Assembly (NCBI GenBank): GCA_905182295.1
Contig: CAJJAZ010000007.1
Span: 62,001-126,000, forward strand
Direction of reading: 5' to 3'
Origin: an uncultured Flavobacteriaceae bacterium
GTDB lineage: Bacteria > Bacteroidota > Bacteroidia > Flavobacteriales > Flavobacteriaceae
Length of the DNA: 64,000 nucleotides
The notes under the pieces were generated by a model that worked only from the letters and a program-made list of their open reading frames with translations, had not been told where the DNA came from and ran no database searches. The translations under genes were made by a program, and so were the position numbers. Below, piece after piece: positions 17,668 to 27,776 of the stretch. The stretch's first letter is position 1. Each line of letters begins with the position of its first letter.

Positions 17668-18680
17668 ATGTCAAGCAATTCTATTCCGCTACCACCCAAA
17701 ATAGGATAGGTAAGCGAAGCGTCTTCATGTATTATAATGCCTTTGGCAATATCTTTTTTGAGCAATAATGCACCATCCATATCTACATAATCTAATTGGG
17801 GAAGTAGCTGGCCTATGGCCGATATCCCAACGCTAGACTCTGTCATACATCCTATCATCACTTTTAAACCCAAAGCTTTAGCCTCCTTAATCATGGTTAA
17901 AGCAGGGGTTATACCCCCGCATTTGGTGAGTTTAATATTAATTCCATGAAAGTGTCCCACACATTTAGCCACATCTTCAGGAACCAGGCAACTCTCATCT
18001 GCTATAAGCGGTAAGCAAGAAGTTTCAAATACTTTTTTCATTTCTTCCCATTGGTCTGCTGCCAAAGGTTGCTCAATAAATTCAACCCCTAAATCTTTAA
18101 GAATTCGAGCATTTGAAATGGTTTCATCTGCTTCCCAAGCACAGTTGGCATCTATTCTAAAAACAGCGTTTGTTTTAGCTCTCAGTGCCTTTACAATTGC
18201 AATATCTTGTGAAGTGCCTAATTTTACTTTGTAAATAGGCCAGGGTTTTTCTACCATTTTAGCCACCATTTTTTCTACGCTATCTATTCCAATAGTATAA
18301 TTGGTTGTGGCCAAGTTTTGGAGGTTTGTATTCCAAAATTTATAGAGTGGCATATTATTTAATTTTCCAAACAAATCCCAAGCGGCCAAATCTAACGCAC
18401 ATTTTGAGAAGTTAGAAAGGGATAATGGATTCAGCAGTTCGTAGAATAACTCAGGTGTTTTAAAATCGTGGGCTTCTAATAGGTCTTTATACAACCCAAT
18501 TTCTTTGGCCATACTGGCCGACGTTATTTGATAATACCCATTGGCAGTCGCTTCTCCATATCCACTTTTTCCCTCATGAGACAAAGTAACTATTAAGCTA
18601 TCTTGAAAGTCATGAGACGCTCTAGAAATGCTAAAGGTATGTGCCAACTCCAGTTGGTAGGGGGTAAGGGTGATTCGCAT
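17664..18680 (-). CDS. dipeptide epimerase (enolase superfamily, L-Ala-D/L-Glu epimerase-like)
   Basis: YKVKLGTSQDIAIVKALR...FRIDANCAWEADE...EFIEQPLAADQWEEM...PLIADESC...INIKLTKCGGITPALTMI...MIGCMTESSVG. Confidence 0.9.
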   Translation of the reverse strand: MRITLTPYQLELAHTFSISRASHDFQDSLIVTLSHEGKSGYGEATANGYYQITSASMAKEIGLYKDLLEAHDFKTPELFYELLNPLSLSNFSKCALDLAAWDLFGKLNNMPLYKFWNTNLQNLATTNYTIGIDSVEKMVAKMVEKPWPIYKVKLGTSQDIAIVKALRAKTNAVFRIDANCAWEADETISNARILKDLGVEFIEQPLAADQWEEMKKVFETSCLPLIADESCLVPEDVAKCVGHFHGINIKLTKCGGITPALTMIKEAKALGLKVMIGCMTESSVGISAIGQLLPQLDYVDMDGALLLKKDIAKGIIIHEDASLTYPILGGSGIELLDI

Positions 18681-18734
18681 AATGGGTTTGGTTATTTAAA
18701 ATAAATATAGCCAAACCCTTGAATAAATTTGTCT

Positions 18735-18902
18735 TTAGAACAAAAAAAGTATGCTGAATAAAAATGCGATAAAAATTTTAGCTAGCGCTATCATAAAATT
18801 GATATTAAAATCAGGTCTAGTAAAGGTGTGAGATTTAGGAGGTGTTATAAAATAATAGATACCCAGTTGTATTAATCCATGGATGAATGACAACTTATAC
18901 AT
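18735..18902 (-). CDS. 55-aa hydrophobic small ORF, 31-bp overlap with pspC-like gene
   Basis: Not in the ORF track (below 60 aa): MYKLSFIHGLIQLGIYYFITPPKSHTFTRPDFNINFMIALAKIFIAFLFSILFLF*. Confidence 0.35.
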   Translation of the reverse strand: MYKLSFIHGLIQLGIYYFITPPKSHTFTRPDFNINFMIALAKIFIAFLFSILFLF

Positions 18903-20503
18903 TCTAAAACACCAGTTTCACCCATTCTCCACGTCTCATTAGGCAGGTCTTTTCTGTACATATCTTGGTCATTTTTATTTCCCCATCCCATGATTTCACT
19001 CATGCTAGGATCTATTTTTACAATGGTTCCGTTTGGAATGATTAAGCTCATCTCAATTTTTTGATTGCGCATTTTTTGATTGGGTGCACTTATAAAATAG
19101 TCCTCAAAATAAAGGGTATTTCCCATTTGTTCTATATTGTAGGATAAGGCAGCAGCCCTGTTTTTAGCATCTTCATAAGAATAACCATGGGCACTTTTAT
19201 AAGTCTTTATGGATATATTATTTTCAATCGTATTCTTAATATTAACAGAAACCCTTTTTGAGTAGAGTACTTCATTGCCATTTGTGTCGTAACTTATGGT
19301 AATTCCATCAAAAAAATTATGGTCCAAATAGTCAAAATGTTCCGAGCTTTTTGCTATGAGATATAGCGTATCAGGTACTTGGACTCCAATATTATTCGCG
19401 TCAAATAAGGATACTTGTTCTATTTGGTTTCCCCTTACTGAAAATGAATTGGCTTGTTTAATTCCGTAAAATATTAAGCAGCCTACCGCTATAAACCAAA
19501 TACTAAATAAACTTACTTTAGTGATATTCCCCATTTTTTTGAGGTTCTTAGTAACCACAGTAAGTCCTACATAGAGCAAACCATAAAATGGAATTCCAAC
19601 GGCTAAAAAAAGTAAAATTGAAAGTATCCAGATCGGTAATTCAGAGGCATTGATAAGGGGAAAAAATTGAATTCCAGATAAATTACTAAGGTCTAAAATG
19701 CCCACTGTGAATAGTCCAAAAAAAAGCCCCAACAAGGTTGCAGAACCAATAAGAATAAGAAGTAAACCAATAAATTTTCCAAAAAGGTTAAAAATAGTAC
19801 TGATTATTTTCCCAATAGCAGAAAAAATTATTCCAATAAAATCACCTAATGCTTTTACAAAACTATTTCCACCTTCTTTAACAGCATTTTCTACCCCTTT
19901 ATAATCTGCGTTTTTAACGGTATCTGAAACAGAGTCAAATCCTTCTTTAATTTTTTTTTCAATATTGCTGAGGTTCGCAGCTTCTCCTTGCATGTCTAAT
20001 TTTTGAGCAGTAGTAGTTGCTTCCGGTACAATAGCCCAAAGGATAATATAGGTTATTACAGAAAAGCCACCGCCAAATAAGAATACAATAAAAAGCAATC
20101 TAATCCATAGCGGATCTATTGATAGGTAATGTCCAATACCACTACACACCCCGCCCATCAGTTTCTGATCTCCATCTCTGTACAATTTTTTCACACGAGT
20201 GCTGGTTTTTGTTTTAGGCGCCTCATCAAAAATATCTTCATCTATAGAATAGTCTTCTGGTTGTCCCATTACTTGAATGATTTGCTCTACATCCTGCAAT
20301 ACAATAACTTGTTTTTCAGTGGTTAATTTTTCTGAAAAAAGTTCTGAAATTCGAGCCTCAACGTCGGCTAATATTTCTTCTTTACCCTGGGTACCAGTTA
20401 AATATTTTTTAACAGCTTCTAAATACCTTTGTAACGCTTGGTAGGCATTTTCATCTATATTGAATATGCTATTGGCTAAGTTTATGGTGAGTGTTTTATT
20501 CAT
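18872..20503 (-). CDS. PspC domain-containing protein
   Basis: KKLYRDGDQKLMGGVCSGIGHYLSIDPLWIRLLFIVFLFGGGFSVITYIILWAIVPEA. Confidence 0.93.
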   Translation of the reverse strand: MNKTLTINLANSIFNIDENAYQALQRYLEAVKKYLTGTQGKEEILADVEARISELFSEKLTTEKQVIVLQDVEQIIQVMGQPEDYSIDEDIFDEAPKTKTSTRVKKLYRDGDQKLMGGVCSGIGHYLSIDPLWIRLLFIVFLFGGGFSVITYIILWAIVPEATTTAQKLDMQGEAANLSNIEKKIKEGFDSVSDTVKNADYKGVENAVKEGGNSFVKALGDFIGIIFSAIGKIISTIFNLFGKFIGLLLILIGSATLLGLFFGLFTVGILDLSNLSGIQFFPLINASELPIWILSILLFLAVGIPFYGLLYVGLTVVTKNLKKMGNITKVSLFSIWFIAVGCLIFYGIKQANSFSVRGNQIEQVSLFDANNIGVQVPDTLYLIAKSSEHFDYLDHNFFDGITISYDTNGNEVLYSKRVSVNIKNTIENNISIKTYKSAHGYSYEDAKNRAAALSYNIEQMGNTLYFEDYFISAPNQKMRNQKIEMSLIIPNGTIVKIDPSMSEIMGWGNKNDQDMYRKDLPNETWRMGETGVLECISCHSSMD

Positions 20504-20509
20504 GGTTTT

Positions 20510-20833
20510 TTATTTTGTAACGAGTTGTACGGCATTTTTAAGGGCATTCCAAGTAGTGTCTAATTCTTTTAAGAATAATACACCAGTTTCAGTGAGTGCA
20601 TAGTATTTTCTAGGGGGTCCTGAACTAGATTCCTCCCATCTATAGGCCAATAGACCAGCATTTTTCAATCTGGTGAGTAGGGGGTAAATGGTCCCTTCTA
20701 CCACAAGAAGTTTGGCGTTCTTTAACGATTCTAATATTTCAGAGGCATACTTATCTTCTCCATTTAATATGGAGAGGATACAGTATTCTAGCACCCCTTT
20801 TCTCATTTGTGCTTTGGTATTTTCAATATTCAT
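20510..20833 (-). CDS. PadR family transcriptional regulator
   Basis: MRKGVLEYCILSILNGEDKYASEILESLKNAKLLVVEGTIYPLLTRLKNAGLLAYRWEESSSGPPRKYYALTETG. Confidence 0.95.
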   Translation of the reverse strand: MNIENTKAQMRKGVLEYCILSILNGEDKYASEILESLKNAKLLVVEGTIYPLLTRLKNAGLLAYRWEESSSGPPRKYYALTETGVLFLKELDTTWNALKNAVQLVTK

Positions 20834-21017
20834 AAATTGAAATAATTGTGCAGTTTTTCCTGATGAATTTCATCTGTAAGCTACATTACTATGCAAATAT
20901 ATATCTATTAAAAGGTATTATGCAATACAAAGTACTATAATTTAACATTTAATTAACAAAACAGCATGATTCATTACTAGGATTAAATGATGTATTTTTA
21001 ATGAAATTTTTAAAAAT

Positions 21018-21470
21018 ATGGCTACTTCTGTTTTTAAGTTTAATACCTATCTTTTTTTTAAGCTACCTGCTGCTTGGTGGTGTGGTGTTAGACTAAAGCG
21101 AATCACAGAGAATATAGCAGAAGTGAGTGTTACCCACAGATGGATCAATCAAAATCCCTTTAATTCCATGTTTTGGGCGGTACAGGGTATGGCTGCGGAA
21201 TTGGCCACTGGAGCGATGGTAATTGATCAAATTAAACAATCTGGCCTATCTATATCTATGTTGGTAGCTCATAACAAGGCATCTTTCACTAAAAAAGCTA
21301 CAGGACGAATTGTTTTTAGCTGTGAAGATGGACACTTGATAACGCCAGCCATCCAAAAAACAATCACTACAGGAGAAGGAGAGACCTTTTGGATGAAAGC
21401 AGTTGGGATAAACGAGTTAGGGGTAACGGTAGCTACTTTTGAATTTCAATGGACTATTAGAAAAAAATAA
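21018..21470 (+). CDS. DUF4442 domain (hotdog thioesterase-like) protein
   Basis: FKLPAAWWCGVRLKRITENIAEVSVTHRWINQNPFNSMFWAVQGMAAELATG. Confidence 0.8.
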   Translation: MATSVFKFNTYLFFKLPAAWWCGVRLKRITENIAEVSVTHRWINQNPFNSMFWAVQGMAAELATGAMVIDQIKQSGLSISMLVAHNKASFTKKATGRIVFSCEDGHLITPAIQKTITTGEGETFWMKAVGINELGVTVATFEFQWTIRKK

Positions 21471-21473
21471 AAA

Positions 21474-22274
21474 ATGAATGCACACGAAATAGAATACGAG
21501 ATATCTGGAGAGGAAATGCAGTTTGTAGAAGTAATTTTGGATCCAGGGGAATCTGTTGTAGCTGAGGCTGGTAGTTTTATGATGATGGACCAAGACATTC
21601 AAATGGAAACGATCTTTGGAGACGGCTCTAAACAAAATGAAGGGGTATTGGGCTCCTTATTTTCTGCAGGGAAAAGATTACTGACAGGAGAAAGCCTATT
21701 TATGACTGCTTTTTTAAATATAGGTCAAGGAAAAAAAGGAGTGAGCTTTGCCTCTCCTTATCCAGGAAAGATTATACCGATAGACCTCTCTGCTTTTGGC
21801 GAAAAATTCATATGCCAAAAAGATGCTTTTTTATGTGCTGCTAAAGGCGTTTCTGTTGGAATTGAGTTTTCCAGAAAGCTTGGAAGAGGATTTTTTGGTG
21901 GAGAAGGTTTTATTATGCAAAAGTTAGAGGGAGATGGCCTTGCTTTTATTCATGCTGGCGGAACTATTGCAAAAAAAGAGCTCAAGGCTGGAGAAATTTT
22001 AAAGGTAGATACGGGTTGTTTGGTAGGATTTACTCAAAAGGTACAGTATGACATTAGTTTTGTGGGTGGTATTAAAAATACTTTGTTTGGAGGAGAAGGT
22101 TTGTTCTTCGCGTCTTTACAAGGGCCAGGGACTGTCTATGTTCAGTCATTGCCTTTTAGTCGTTTGGCCAGTAGGGTTTGGGCAGCAGCACCTAAAATGG
22201 GTGGAAAAGGGAAAGGAGAGGGCAGTCTTCTTGGAGGTATAGGAGATTTATTGGATGGAGATAATAGGTTTTAA
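21474..22274 (+). CDS. TIGR00266/AIM24 family protein
   Basis: EIEYEISGEEMQFVEVILDPGESVVAEAGSFMMMDQDIQMET...GEGFIMQKLEGDGLAFIHAGGTI. Confidence 0.9.
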   Translation: MNAHEIEYEISGEEMQFVEVILDPGESVVAEAGSFMMMDQDIQMETIFGDGSKQNEGVLGSLFSAGKRLLTGESLFMTAFLNIGQGKKGVSFASPYPGKIIPIDLSAFGEKFICQKDAFLCAAKGVSVGIEFSRKLGRGFFGGEGFIMQKLEGDGLAFIHAGGTIAKKELKAGEILKVDTGCLVGFTQKVQYDISFVGGIKNTLFGGEGLFFASLQGPGTVYVQSLPFSRLASRVWAAAPKMGGKGKGEGSLLGGIGDLLDGDNRF

Positions 22275-22313
22275 TCATACAGTTTTGGAACTTATTAAAA
22301 TAGGTTTTTTATA

Positions 22314-23663
22314 TTAATACTGATCTCTAATAGCCTCTAATACCATTTCCATTTCCTGCTTAATTTGACTAATTGGCTTGGTGAAATGATTGTTCATATA
22401 GCTGAATATTAGTCTTTTATTGTTTTTTGTAATTAAAAAACCACTGAGACAATAGGTATTCCCAAGACTACCTGTCTTTGCATATATATAGGGTTTTTGC
22501 TCCCCTTTGAACCAATTGTTTAGCGTACCTTTTTCTCCTCCTGCTGGAAAGAAATGAATCAGTTTATCCCAAGGATATTTTAGATACATTTTATGGAGTA
22601 CTTGTGTGATGGATAGTGGTGTAAATAAATTGTACCTAGACAGTCCGGAACCATCTACCCACCTTGGTTGCTGCGCCAAGTCTTTTAAACTTCCTTTTAA
22701 TATATATTTTTGAATACTAGAAACTTGCATGCTGTCTAAAGTGAACTCAGCAGCGCTAAGTAACAGTTGTTCTGCTAAAAAATTATCACTCACTTCCATC
22801 ATTCGTTCTAAAACACTGTCTGTTGAAATACCATAAGCTATGTCGGTTTTGTCTGTAAACTCTGGTAAGATAAAAATCTCTTTTTTTAACAAATTTCCAA
22901 GAAGAATAGCCGTTAAACTATCCGAAGTTTTATAGGGTATTTCAAGAGACAATGTCTCTTTTTCCGGCAGGTAAAAAATATTCTTTTCTGCACTTCTATA
23001 AAATTGTTTTTCATCGTCTTTCTTTTTAACAAATGATGCGAATAGAGATGGTTCTTGGATGGAAACGCTGTCATTCTTAATCACATTAAATACGTTTCCA
23101 TAAAGGGGTAAAGCTGCGCGCTCTGGGGCGTAATAAGTGTCGTAGTCTTCCCATGCCCACCCTGGACCATAGGGGAAATCTAATAGCTTGTTGGCTACAA
23201 TTCCAACATGGGTATATTGCGTTAACGCACTGACTAAACTACTGTCTTTGAAAAATGGATGAAATGGAGTAGGATTTCCCATTCCAGAAATTAGTATTGA
23301 ATCTATTCCTTTTTTCTGGTATCTGAATAAAGGCATTTTTTCTGGGAGTAATTCAAGTGCTGTGAACAGGGTGAAAATCTTTGTATTGCTGGCTGGAATA
23401 AAATATTGGCTCCCATTTATATTAACGATAGCATCATTATTTTCTGGATCTATCACAACCAATCCAGTCATTTGATTTTCATAGCCTTCCCCTTTAAAAT
23501 GCTTGTGGATATTTTTTTGTTGCACCTTAACGACTCCTCCGCAACCCGTAATAAGACTGCTAATCAAAGCGATATAAGCTATTGCTTTTGTTTTTTTGAT
23601 GAGGTAATTATAGTGACTCATGGCTTTGTATATTTTTAACATGAATGTAGTTGTTTTTAACAT
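22314..23663 (-). CDS. D-alanyl-D-alanine carboxypeptidase/endopeptidase (PBP4/DacB-like)
   Basis: FIPASNTKIFTLFTALELLP (SxxK), WVDGSGLSRYNLFTP, YAKTGSLGNTYCLSG (KTG); ORF-track start probably too long. Confidence 0.85.
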   Translation of the reverse strand: MLKTTTFMLKIYKAMSHYNYLIKKTKAIAYIALISSLITGCGGVVKVQQKNIHKHFKGEGYENQMTGLVVIDPENNDAIVNINGSQYFIPASNTKIFTLFTALELLPEKMPLFRYQKKGIDSILISGMGNPTPFHPFFKDSSLVSALTQYTHVGIVANKLLDFPYGPGWAWEDYDTYYAPERAALPLYGNVFNVIKNDSVSIQEPSLFASFVKKKDDEKQFYRSAEKNIFYLPEKETLSLEIPYKTSDSLTAILLGNLLKKEIFILPEFTDKTDIAYGISTDSVLERMMEVSDNFLAEQLLLSAAEFTLDSMQVSSIQKYILKGSLKDLAQQPRWVDGSGLSRYNLFTPLSITQVLHKMYLKYPWDKLIHFFPAGGEKGTLNNWFKGEQKPYIYAKTGSLGNTYCLSGFLITKNNKRLIFSYMNNHFTKPISQIKQEMEMVLEAIRDQY

Positions 23664-23731
23664 TTCTTATAAAATAATGAATGCTTATTTGTTCTAAATT
23701 TGAGTATGTTTAATTTAAATATAATAAACTT

Positions 23732-23941
23732 ATGGCTAGAGCAATGCTAGAGTATACCAAAATGGTGCTTCAAAAAGTGAGTTTCAATATGGGTTTATTT
23801 AGAAGAGAATTATTAAAAGCTTCGAAAAGGCTATTGCCCTATGAAATAGAAGAGCTGATTATTTGGCTCAGAGAATTTAGCAAAGAAAATCCAAAGGTGA
23901 AAACTACTTTGATTTATTTGGAAAATAAGCGGTGTAGATAA
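23732..23941 (+). CDS. small hypothetical protein (69 aa)
   Basis: MARAMLEYTKMVLQKVSFNMGLFRRELLKASKRLLPYEIEELIIWLREFS; followed by a terminator. Confidence 0.65.
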   Translation: MARAMLEYTKMVLQKVSFNMGLFRRELLKASKRLLPYEIEELIIWLREFSKENPKVKTTLIYLENKRCR

Positions 23942-23971
23942 GACTGTAGATTGATTGTTTAATTTGGTTAA

Positions 23972-24005
23972 TAAAAAAAGAGGTCTTAAAAGACTTCTTT
24001 TTTTA
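23972..24005. terminator. Bidirectional terminator
   Basis: AAAAAAAGAGGTCTTAAAAGACTTCTTTTTTT. Confidence 0.8.
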
Positions 24006-24023
24006 TTGTGAAACATTTTATTA

Positions 24024-24965
24024 TTATGCCTTGTTTAAAGGGCTAATGATCTTAACATCTTGAAAAGCTATAGCACCACGAATAATATTAGAAATAATTT
24101 CTTTGAGTGCTTCTGTGATTTGAATTTTCAAAGCCCTGTTGTGGTATATAAGACTTACCTCTCTTGCTGGAGAAGGCGCCTTAAAATGTTTTAAGGAACT
24201 TTTTTTAGCAGGGTCCAAAGCCAGTGAATTTAGATAAGGAAGTAGTGTCATACCCAGCCCTTCATCTGATAAATTAAGAAGGGTTTCAAAACTACCGCTT
24301 TGAATTTGGAAATGACTGTGGTCTAATTTGTTATTGGCTTGACATAAATTCAAAATTCCATCTCTAAAGCAATGTCCATCTTTTAAAAGTAAAATTTCAG
24401 AAAGATCAATATCTTCTTCAGTGAGTTCTTTTACATTAGAAAGTCTATGGCTTTTTGGTACATAACCCACAAATGGTTCATGGTAAAGAGGGCGCTCTTC
24501 TAAATCTTCAATTTCTAGTGGTGTAGCTGCAATTGCGGCATCTATAGTACCTTCTTTAAGACTTTCTATGAGTTGGTCCGTATTTTGTTCCTTTATAATT
24601 AAATTGACTTCAGGGTACTTTTCAATAAACGATTTTAAGAACATTGGAAGTAGTGTAGGCATTATTGTCGGTATAATACCTAGGGTGAATGGCCCACCAA
24701 CATAACCTTTATCTTGGGCTACAATATCTTTGATTCTCAATGCCTCATTCACAATATTTTTTGCCTGTGCTACAATTTTTTCTCCAACTGTAGTAATGGT
24801 AAGTGGCTTTTTACTTCTGTCGAACAAGATAACATCCAACTCTTCCTCTAATTTTTGAACTTGCATACTTAGTGTAGGCTGAGTAACAAAACTTTTCTCT
24901 GCTGCTAGCGTAAAATTTTTATATTCTGCTACAGCTAATACATATTGAAGTTGGGTAATGGTCAT
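24024..24965 (-). CDS. LysR family regulator, OxyR-like
   Basis: MTITQLQYVLAVAEYKNFTLAAEKSFVTQPTLSMQVQKLEEELDVILFDRSKKP; Cys at DGHCFRDGILNLC as in OxyR. Confidence 0.9.
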   Translation of the reverse strand: MTITQLQYVLAVAEYKNFTLAAEKSFVTQPTLSMQVQKLEEELDVILFDRSKKPLTITTVGEKIVAQAKNIVNEALRIKDIVAQDKGYVGGPFTLGIIPTIMPTLLPMFLKSFIEKYPEVNLIIKEQNTDQLIESLKEGTIDAAIAATPLEIEDLEERPLYHEPFVGYVPKSHRLSNVKELTEEDIDLSEILLLKDGHCFRDGILNLCQANNKLDHSHFQIQSGSFETLLNLSDEGLGMTLLPYLNSLALDPAKKSSLKHFKAPSPAREVSLIYHNRALKIQITEALKEIISNIIRGAIAFQDVKIISPLNKA

Positions 24966-24994
24966 GATGTGATTTGAACCGTAAAGTTAAAAAA

Positions 24995-25618
24995 CTATTT
25001 TGAAGGGGAATGGTTTGCTTTTTTCATTGCTTTTGAGATCTCCGTAGCCTGAAAATTATTCTTGTGCACTAACTCACTTTCAATAGATTGATGGTCTTCT
25101 TTTCTAGTTTGAGATAATTTATATGCCCCTTCTAATGTATCGATTGAAATGGTGAAACCAATAATTCCTTTGTATTGATTCATTGTTTCTGGACGCATTT
25201 TTTTTAAATCCACAGGGTTCTTTTCATGCTTCTCGTGCTGAGAGACTAATTCATGTAATGAATCTAAAAGTGCTTTGTCAGATTGGATAGAAACAGATCC
25301 ATACGCGTGCACTGCAATATAATTCCAGGTAGGTACTTCTTCTTGCTTATACCAGGAGGAAGATATATAATGTTGTGGACCATTAAAAATTACCAGCACA
25401 GACAATGAATCTTTCAGTAATTGTGCTATTTGATTTTTTTTAGAGAGGTGCCCTACAAGATGGTATCCATCTTCAGGCGATCCTTTGATCATAAATGGAA
25501 TATGCGACGCAATAGGAGCATTTTCTCCTTGAACAACTATAATACCGAACGGATTTTCATTAATAAAACCAATAATTTCCTCTTGGTTTTCATTTTTGTA
25601 ATGATCTGGAATATACAT
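24995..25618 (-). CDS. FMN-binding negative transcriptional regulator (PaiB-like)
   Basis: MYIPDHYKNENQEEIIGFINENPFGIIVV...ASHIPFMI...HYISSSWYKQEEVPTWNYIAVHAYG. Confidence 0.92.
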   Translation of the reverse strand: MYIPDHYKNENQEEIIGFINENPFGIIVVQGENAPIASHIPFMIKGSPEDGYHLVGHLSKKNQIAQLLKDSLSVLVIFNGPQHYISSSWYKQEEVPTWNYIAVHAYGSVSIQSDKALLDSLHELVSQHEKHEKNPVDLKKMRPETMNQYKGIIGFTISIDTLEGAYKLSQTRKEDHQSIESELVHKNNFQATEISKAMKKANHSPSK

Positions 25619-25620
25619 GA

Positions 25621-26355
25621 TTACTCGTTTTCAGTTTTTGTAGAGTCTTCTAATAAACCTTTTAGTTCACTGAGTTCCTTTGGGCTAAAGTTTCTCCATT
25701 TTCCCAAAGGCACATCTAAAGAGATGTTCATGATCCTAACCCTTTTTAGTAGTTGCACTTCATAGCCAAGGTATTCACACATGCGCCTAATTTGCCTATT
25801 AAGTCCTTGGGTTAAGACAATTTTAAATGTGGTGCTATTTATAGCAGTAACATTACATTGTCTTGTAACGGTATCTAAAATGGGCACTCCCTGACTCATT
25901 TTTGAAATAAAATCAGGGGTGATTCTTTTGTCTACAGTAACCACATATTCTTTTTCATGATGGTTTCTGGCCCTTAAAATTTTATTGACAATATCTCCAT
26001 CACTGGTTAGAAAAATTAAGCCTTCGCTTGGTTTGTCAAGTCTTCCAATGGGAAATATTCTTTTGGGATAATTTATAAAGTCAATGATGTTGTCTTTTTC
26101 TACCCTTGTATCTGTAGTGCAAACAATCCCGACGGGTTTGTTAAAAATTAAATAAACGTGTTCTGTTTCTTTTTTGCCTACTTCAATTCCATCTATAGCA
26201 ACTATGTCTCCTTCCTGAATCTTAGTGCCCATTGCAGGAACAACGCCATTAATGGTCACTCTAGCTTCTTCTATAAGTTTGTCTGCACCCCTTCTAGAGC
26301 AATGGCCAATTTCGCTTAAGTATTTATTAATTCTTGTGCCTGCCGTAGGTTTCAT
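25621..26355 (-). CDS. rluF: 23S rRNA pseudouridine synthase (RluF-like)
   Basis: RINKYLSEIGHCSRRGADKLIEEARVTING, IFPIGRLDKPSEGLIFLTSDGDIVN, LTQGLNRQIRRMCEYLGYEVQLLKRVRI. Confidence 0.92.
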   Translation of the reverse strand: MKPTAGTRINKYLSEIGHCSRRGADKLIEEARVTINGVVPAMGTKIQEGDIVAIDGIEVGKKETEHVYLIFNKPVGIVCTTDTRVEKDNIIDFINYPKRIFPIGRLDKPSEGLIFLTSDGDIVNKILRARNHHEKEYVVTVDKRITPDFISKMSQGVPILDTVTRQCNVTAINSTTFKIVLTQGLNRQIRRMCEYLGYEVQLLKRVRIMNISLDVPLGKWRNFSPKELSELKGLLEDSTKTENE

Positions 26356-26385
26356 GTTAGAAATTGAAATGTAAAAATAAACAAT

Positions 26386-27672
26386 TTATGAATTTCTCTG
26401 ACGGCTGTCTGAATTTCTCTGAGGTCTTTGTCCCCTTTGGTTGTTTCTTCCTCCTTGTGGTCTTCCAGACTTATTTTGATTGGAGTGCGAATTTTTGCCC
26501 CCTCCTTTAGAAAACTGTTTTTTCTGTAATTCCCCTTCAAGACTTTCATTTTCAAACTCATGTCCTTTTATTACGGGAACATCTTGTTTTATGAGTTTCT
26601 GAATATCTTGTAGGTAGGCTATTTCAGTTTCGTCACAAAAAGAAATGGCTACTCCGCTAGCACTTGCTCTTCCGGTCCTTCCTATCCTATGTACATAGGT
26701 TTCTGGTACATTAGGAAGCTCATAATTAATGACCAAAGATAATTGGTCTATATCAATTCCTCTAGCAGCTATATCTGTGGCAACTAAAACATTTAATTTT
26801 CCATCTTTAAAACCTTCGAGTGCTTTTTGTCTTGCTGCCTGTGATTTATTGCCATGTATGGCAGCCCCTTTAATGTTAAATTTCTCTAATTTTTTAACAA
26901 TATTATTGGCTCCGTGTTTGGTCCTTGAGAAAACGAGTACTGCAGGCGCTTCTGATTGTTCGACCAATGAAGCCAAGAGTTTAATTTTGTTTTCCTTGTC
27001 TACAAAATAAACTCCTTGAGTTATTTTTTCTGCTGTAGCTTGTTCTGGCTTGATTGTAATTCTTTGAGGGTTCCCCAATATTTGCCCAGATAACTGCACA
27101 ATACTTTGTGGCATAGTAGCAGAAAAGAATAAGGATTGTCTTTGCGCTGGAAGCTTTGCAATTAATTTTTTTATGTCATGAATAAACCCCATATCTAACA
27201 TTTGGTCTGCCTCATCTAAAACAGCATATTCAATATTTTTAAGACTTATAAATCCTTGATTCATAAGGTCTAGTAGCCTACCTGGTGTGGCAATTAAAAT
27301 ATCTGGTTTTTTTCTAAGTGCATCTGTTTGCTTTCCTTGCTTCACTCCTCCAAAAATCACCTGAGTCTTAAGCTCAGTGAAATGGGTATACTCTTTGAAG
27401 TTTTCTTCAATTTGTATGGCCAATTCTCTTGTTGGTGTAACAACAAGTACTTTAATGAAATTATTTTTCGAAGTACTTGAAAGTAATCTTTCAATAATTG
27501 GAATAGCAAATGCGGCTGTTTTACCAGTTCCAGTTTGTGCACATCCTAACAGATCTTCACCTTTGAGGACAATTGGAATAGCTTGTTCTTGTATGGGGGT
27601 TGGGGTATGGTAGTCTAAACGATCTAAAGCGTCTAGAAGAGGCTTAGATAGCCCGAGTTCTTTAAAAGTCAT
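26386..27672 (-). CDS. DEAD/DEAH-box RNA helicase (RhlE-like)
   Basis: PTPIQEQAIP, AQTGTGKTAAFAIP, VLDEADQMLDMGF, SATMP, VATDIAARGIDI, HRIGRTGRA; basic Gly/Asn/Gln-rich tail. Confidence 0.95.
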   Translation of the reverse strand: MTFKELGLSKPLLDALDRLDYHTPTPIQEQAIPIVLKGEDLLGCAQTGTGKTAAFAIPIIERLLSSTSKNNFIKVLVVTPTRELAIQIEENFKEYTHFTELKTQVIFGGVKQGKQTDALRKKPDILIATPGRLLDLMNQGFISLKNIEYAVLDEADQMLDMGFIHDIKKLIAKLPAQRQSLFFSATMPQSIVQLSGQILGNPQRITIKPEQATAEKITQGVYFVDKENKIKLLASLVEQSEAPAVLVFSRTKHGANNIVKKLEKFNIKGAAIHGNKSQAARQKALEGFKDGKLNVLVATDIAARGIDIDQLSLVINYELPNVPETYVHRIGRTGRASASGVAISFCDETEIAYLQDIQKLIKQDVPVIKGHEFENESLEGELQKKQFSKGGGKNSHSNQNKSGRPQGGRNNQRGQRPQRNSDSRQRNS

Positions 27673-27776
27673 ATGTATTTATAAGTTGCAAAGGTATGGC
27701 TAATATTTTCAATTCATCCTGAAAAAACTACAATTGGGTGAATCGCTTTTTTTACTTTTAGAGATAGGGACTACTT

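Noticed and set aside
26352-26561. 69-aa - strand ORF overlapping the RhlE tail
   Set aside because: Alternative frame of the Gly/Asn/Gln-rich RhlE C-terminus; RhlE frame ends normally at 26386.
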